From Nitrospinota bacterium (lineage in GTDB: Bacteria; JAUXIQ01): a DNA stretch of 14,814 bases. The stretch covers positions 1-14,814 of the forward strand of contig JAUXIQ010000013.1 in NCBI GenBank assembly GCA_030620925.1. The letters run 5' to 3'. Within the stretch, counting starts at the first letter, position 1, and every line of letters begins with the position of its first letter. Below are positions 14,766-14,814 of this stretch, one piece after another. The notes under the pieces were generated by a model that was not told where the DNA came from, made no database searches, and was given only the letters and a program-made list of their open reading frames with translations. The position numbers and the translations under genes are program-made.

Positions 14766-14814
14766 GCTGCCCTGGCAAACCCGCTTTCTTTTGCGCTTTC
14801 AAATTCACCCTCTC

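Larger units (their letters stand above)
14558..14814. other. Non-coding region to window end with dispersed repeats
   Basis: This 257-base stretch lies upstream of the beta-barrel gene. The first 100 bases are AT-rich and should contain that gene's promoter; I see TAAAAT and TATAGA hexamers but no properly spaced -35. The rest holds two short repeat elements (14677-14697 and 14718-14765). No gene is visible, and any feature beyond 14814 is cut off. Confidence 0.5.

Noticed and set aside
1-14814. CRISPR array, tRNA/rRNA genes, transposase, phage or toxin-antitoxin genes
   Set aside because: I saw no regularly spaced direct repeats, no cloverleaf or rRNA signatures and no such protein families on either strand.

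Overview
This window is dominated by one minus-strand gene run encoding an 11-subunit respiratory complex I. In transcription order it is nuoA-B-C-D-H-I-J-K-L-M-N, from about 12240 down to 1784. All membrane subunits (A, H, J, K, L, M, N) and the connecting hydrophilic arm (B, C, D, I) look intact, with metal-ligand, quinone-site and proton-channel residues in place. The NADH-oxidising module NuoE/F/G is absent, and nuoD runs straight into nuoH where nuoEFG usually sits. The enzyme therefore resembles the donor-module-less 11-subunit form known from archaea, cyanobacteria/plastids and many anaerobic bacteria. Its electron donor cannot be read from this window.

Downstream on the same strand are galT (galactose-1-phosphate uridylyltransferase, starting at 1574 behind a near-consensus sigma-70 type promoter) and a small protein of the L-2-amino-thiazoline-4-carboxylate hydrolase family (494 to 21), probably co-transcribed with galT. 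Upstream of nuoA is a 451-base AT-rich divergent intergenic region with several inverted repeats. Beyond it lies a plus-strand family III (CaiB/BaiF) CoA-transferase, which most likely starts at a TTG codon. Convergent to that gene is a small secreted beta-barrel protein (14557 to 13991), followed by repeat-rich non-coding DNA to the window end.

The organism looks like a diderm bacterium: the 13991-14557 protein has a signal peptide and a C-terminal Phe typical of outer-membrane barrels. Genes are GC-rich and intergenic DNA is AT-richer. Complex I without NuoEFG plus a CaiB-type CoA-transferase and an ATC-hydrolase-like protein would suit an anaerobic lineage such as Desulfobacterota or a similar uncultured group. 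This placement is inference only.

The most distinctive non-coding signal is a hairpin core, CCCCGCC-NNC-CGCGGGG, found once in each of the three largest gaps of the minus-strand run: nuoK/nuoL, nuoM/nuoN and nuoN/galT. Two of the copies share about 41-43 bp of flanking sequence, and the copy before galT contributes the -35 box of the galT promoter. Four genes (nuoH, nuoL, nuoN and the CoA-transferase) appear to use TTG starts. I found no tRNA, rRNA, CRISPR, transposase or clearly new multi-gene system.
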